Origin: Saccharicrinis sp963667815
GTDB lineage: Bacteria; Bacteroidota; Bacteroidia; Bacteroidales; Marinilabiliaceae
Reading direction: 5' to 3' (one strand)
NCBI GenBank assembly: GCA_963667815.1
Contig: OY764021.1
DNA length: 64,000 nucleotides
Translations under genes and position numbers: made by a program
Shown: piece after piece, positions 63,584 to 64,000 of the stretch
How positions within the stretch are numbered: position 1 is the first letter of the stretch
How the letters are laid out: each line of letters begins with the position of its first letter
Notes under the pieces: generated by a model
Database searches by the model: none
What the model was told of the DNA's origin: nothing
Seen by the model: the letters and a program-made list of their open reading frames with translations, nothing else

Positions 63584-64000
63584 TTAATTACTCAGTCTTT
63601 CATACTTTTCTTCATCTAGTTGAATTTTAATAGTTTCTTGATTAGTAGTAATATTTACTGGCAGTGCAGTACTTATTACATTCATTATTGTTTCAATGGG
63701 TTCATTTCTGATTGTAAATGTCAATGTAAAATTTTCTAATAAAGGATCTGATATTTCTTCAAACACCACCCCATATCTTCGTTCCAGACTGTTAAGTAAA
63801 TCAGGTAACTTATTATTTTCAAAGTATATAATCCCTTTTTTCCATGAAGTATAATTTTCTGTTTCCACCCTACTTCTCTCAACTTTATTGTTAATGCCAT
63901 TATACACAACCATATCTCCTGGTTTCATAAAATATTGGGCATTTTTATTGTCTGTCAGCATTAAATTAACACTCCCTTCTTCCAACACTACTGTAACATC
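63584..64000 (-). CDS. FecR-family anti-sigma factor, C-terminal fragment cut by window edge
   Basis: The last 138 codons, open to the window edge: a FecR periplasmic beta domain (DVTVVLEEGSVNLMLTD... GDMVVYNG) and a C-terminal STN-like/DUF4974 domain (NKLPDLLNSLERRYGVVFEE, then LTFTIRNEPIETIMNVISTA). Partner of the SusC STN domain: substrate sensing would release an ECF sigma factor encoded further right. The stop is 97 bases before the susC start. The N-terminus and membrane segment are outside the window. Confidence 0.88.
   Translation of the reverse strand, partial: DVTVVLEEGSVNLMLTDNKNAQYFMKPGDMVVYNGINNKVERSRVETENYTSWKKGIIYFENNKLPDLLNSLERRYGVVFEEISDPLLENFTLTFTIRNEPIETIMNVISTALPVNITTNQETIKIQLDEEKYERLSN

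Overview
The window looks like a chromosome segment of a marine- or sediment-type member of the Bacteroidota (Bacteroidales/Marinilabiliales-like). The signs are AT-rich DNA, a SusC/SusD pair behind a FecR anti-sigma factor, C-terminal type IX secretion (T9SS) sorting domains, a DUF6266 protein, LytTR/LytS signalling, and IS91- and IS1182-type elements. No rRNA, tRNA or CRISPR array was found.

Layout. (1) 1-7.7 kb: end of an integrated element, all on the minus strand: hsdS (cut by the window edge), hsdM, an AbiH-like gene, two small genes, an Mrr-type nuclease, a DnaC-like loader, a replication winged-helix protein, an excisionase-type HTH protein, a 1-kb non-coding stretch with 10-bp-phased repeats, and an orphan HipB-like repressor with two operators. 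A tRNA-3'-end-like scar with a terminator (about 7.95-8.02 kb) may mark the element border. (2) 8-15.9 kb: ordinary chromosome: isoprenylcysteine methyltransferase-like protein, pirin, LytTR two-component pair, ExbB/MotA-like protein, secreted serine hydrolase. (3) 15.96-32.2 kb: the most unusual part, an integron-type cassette array without a conventional integrase gene. Eight cassettes (16-31 kb, genes all on the minus strand) are separated by attC-like imperfect palindromes. Seven of these are almost exactly 131-132 bp; one has textbook 7-bp cores. Each cassette begins with the complement of the bases that end it. Two near-identical 2,458-bp elements, each encoding an IntI/Xer-like tyrosine recombinase plus an IS91-type HUH transposase, sit exactly at the G/TT point of two attC sites. 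They obey the same end rule and carry their own 65-bp attC. Cargo includes a PerR-KatG-peroxiredoxin module, a possible HEPN/Abi protein, an HExxH peptidase and several secreted proteins of unknown role. (4) 32.3-40.8 kb: repeat-rich DNA with a DUF6266 gene, an IS1182 element and a 3-kb array of hairpin-rich long repeats. (5) 40.9-64 kb: a polysaccharide utilization locus: FecR, SusC, SusD and carbohydrate enzymes (GH5-like, three GH43, GH32, GH28, GH2, a carbohydrate esterase domain, DUF1593).

How it fits together. The PUL would sense a glycan through FecR and the STN domain of SusC, import oligosaccharides through SusCD, and cut them with surface (T9SS), lipoprotein and periplasmic enzymes. 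The mix of polygalacturonase, fructosidase, arabinosidase/xylosidase-type GH43 and beta-galactosidase suggests a branched plant or algal glycan rather than one simple polymer. The cassette array and the left-hand defence element are the accessory parts.
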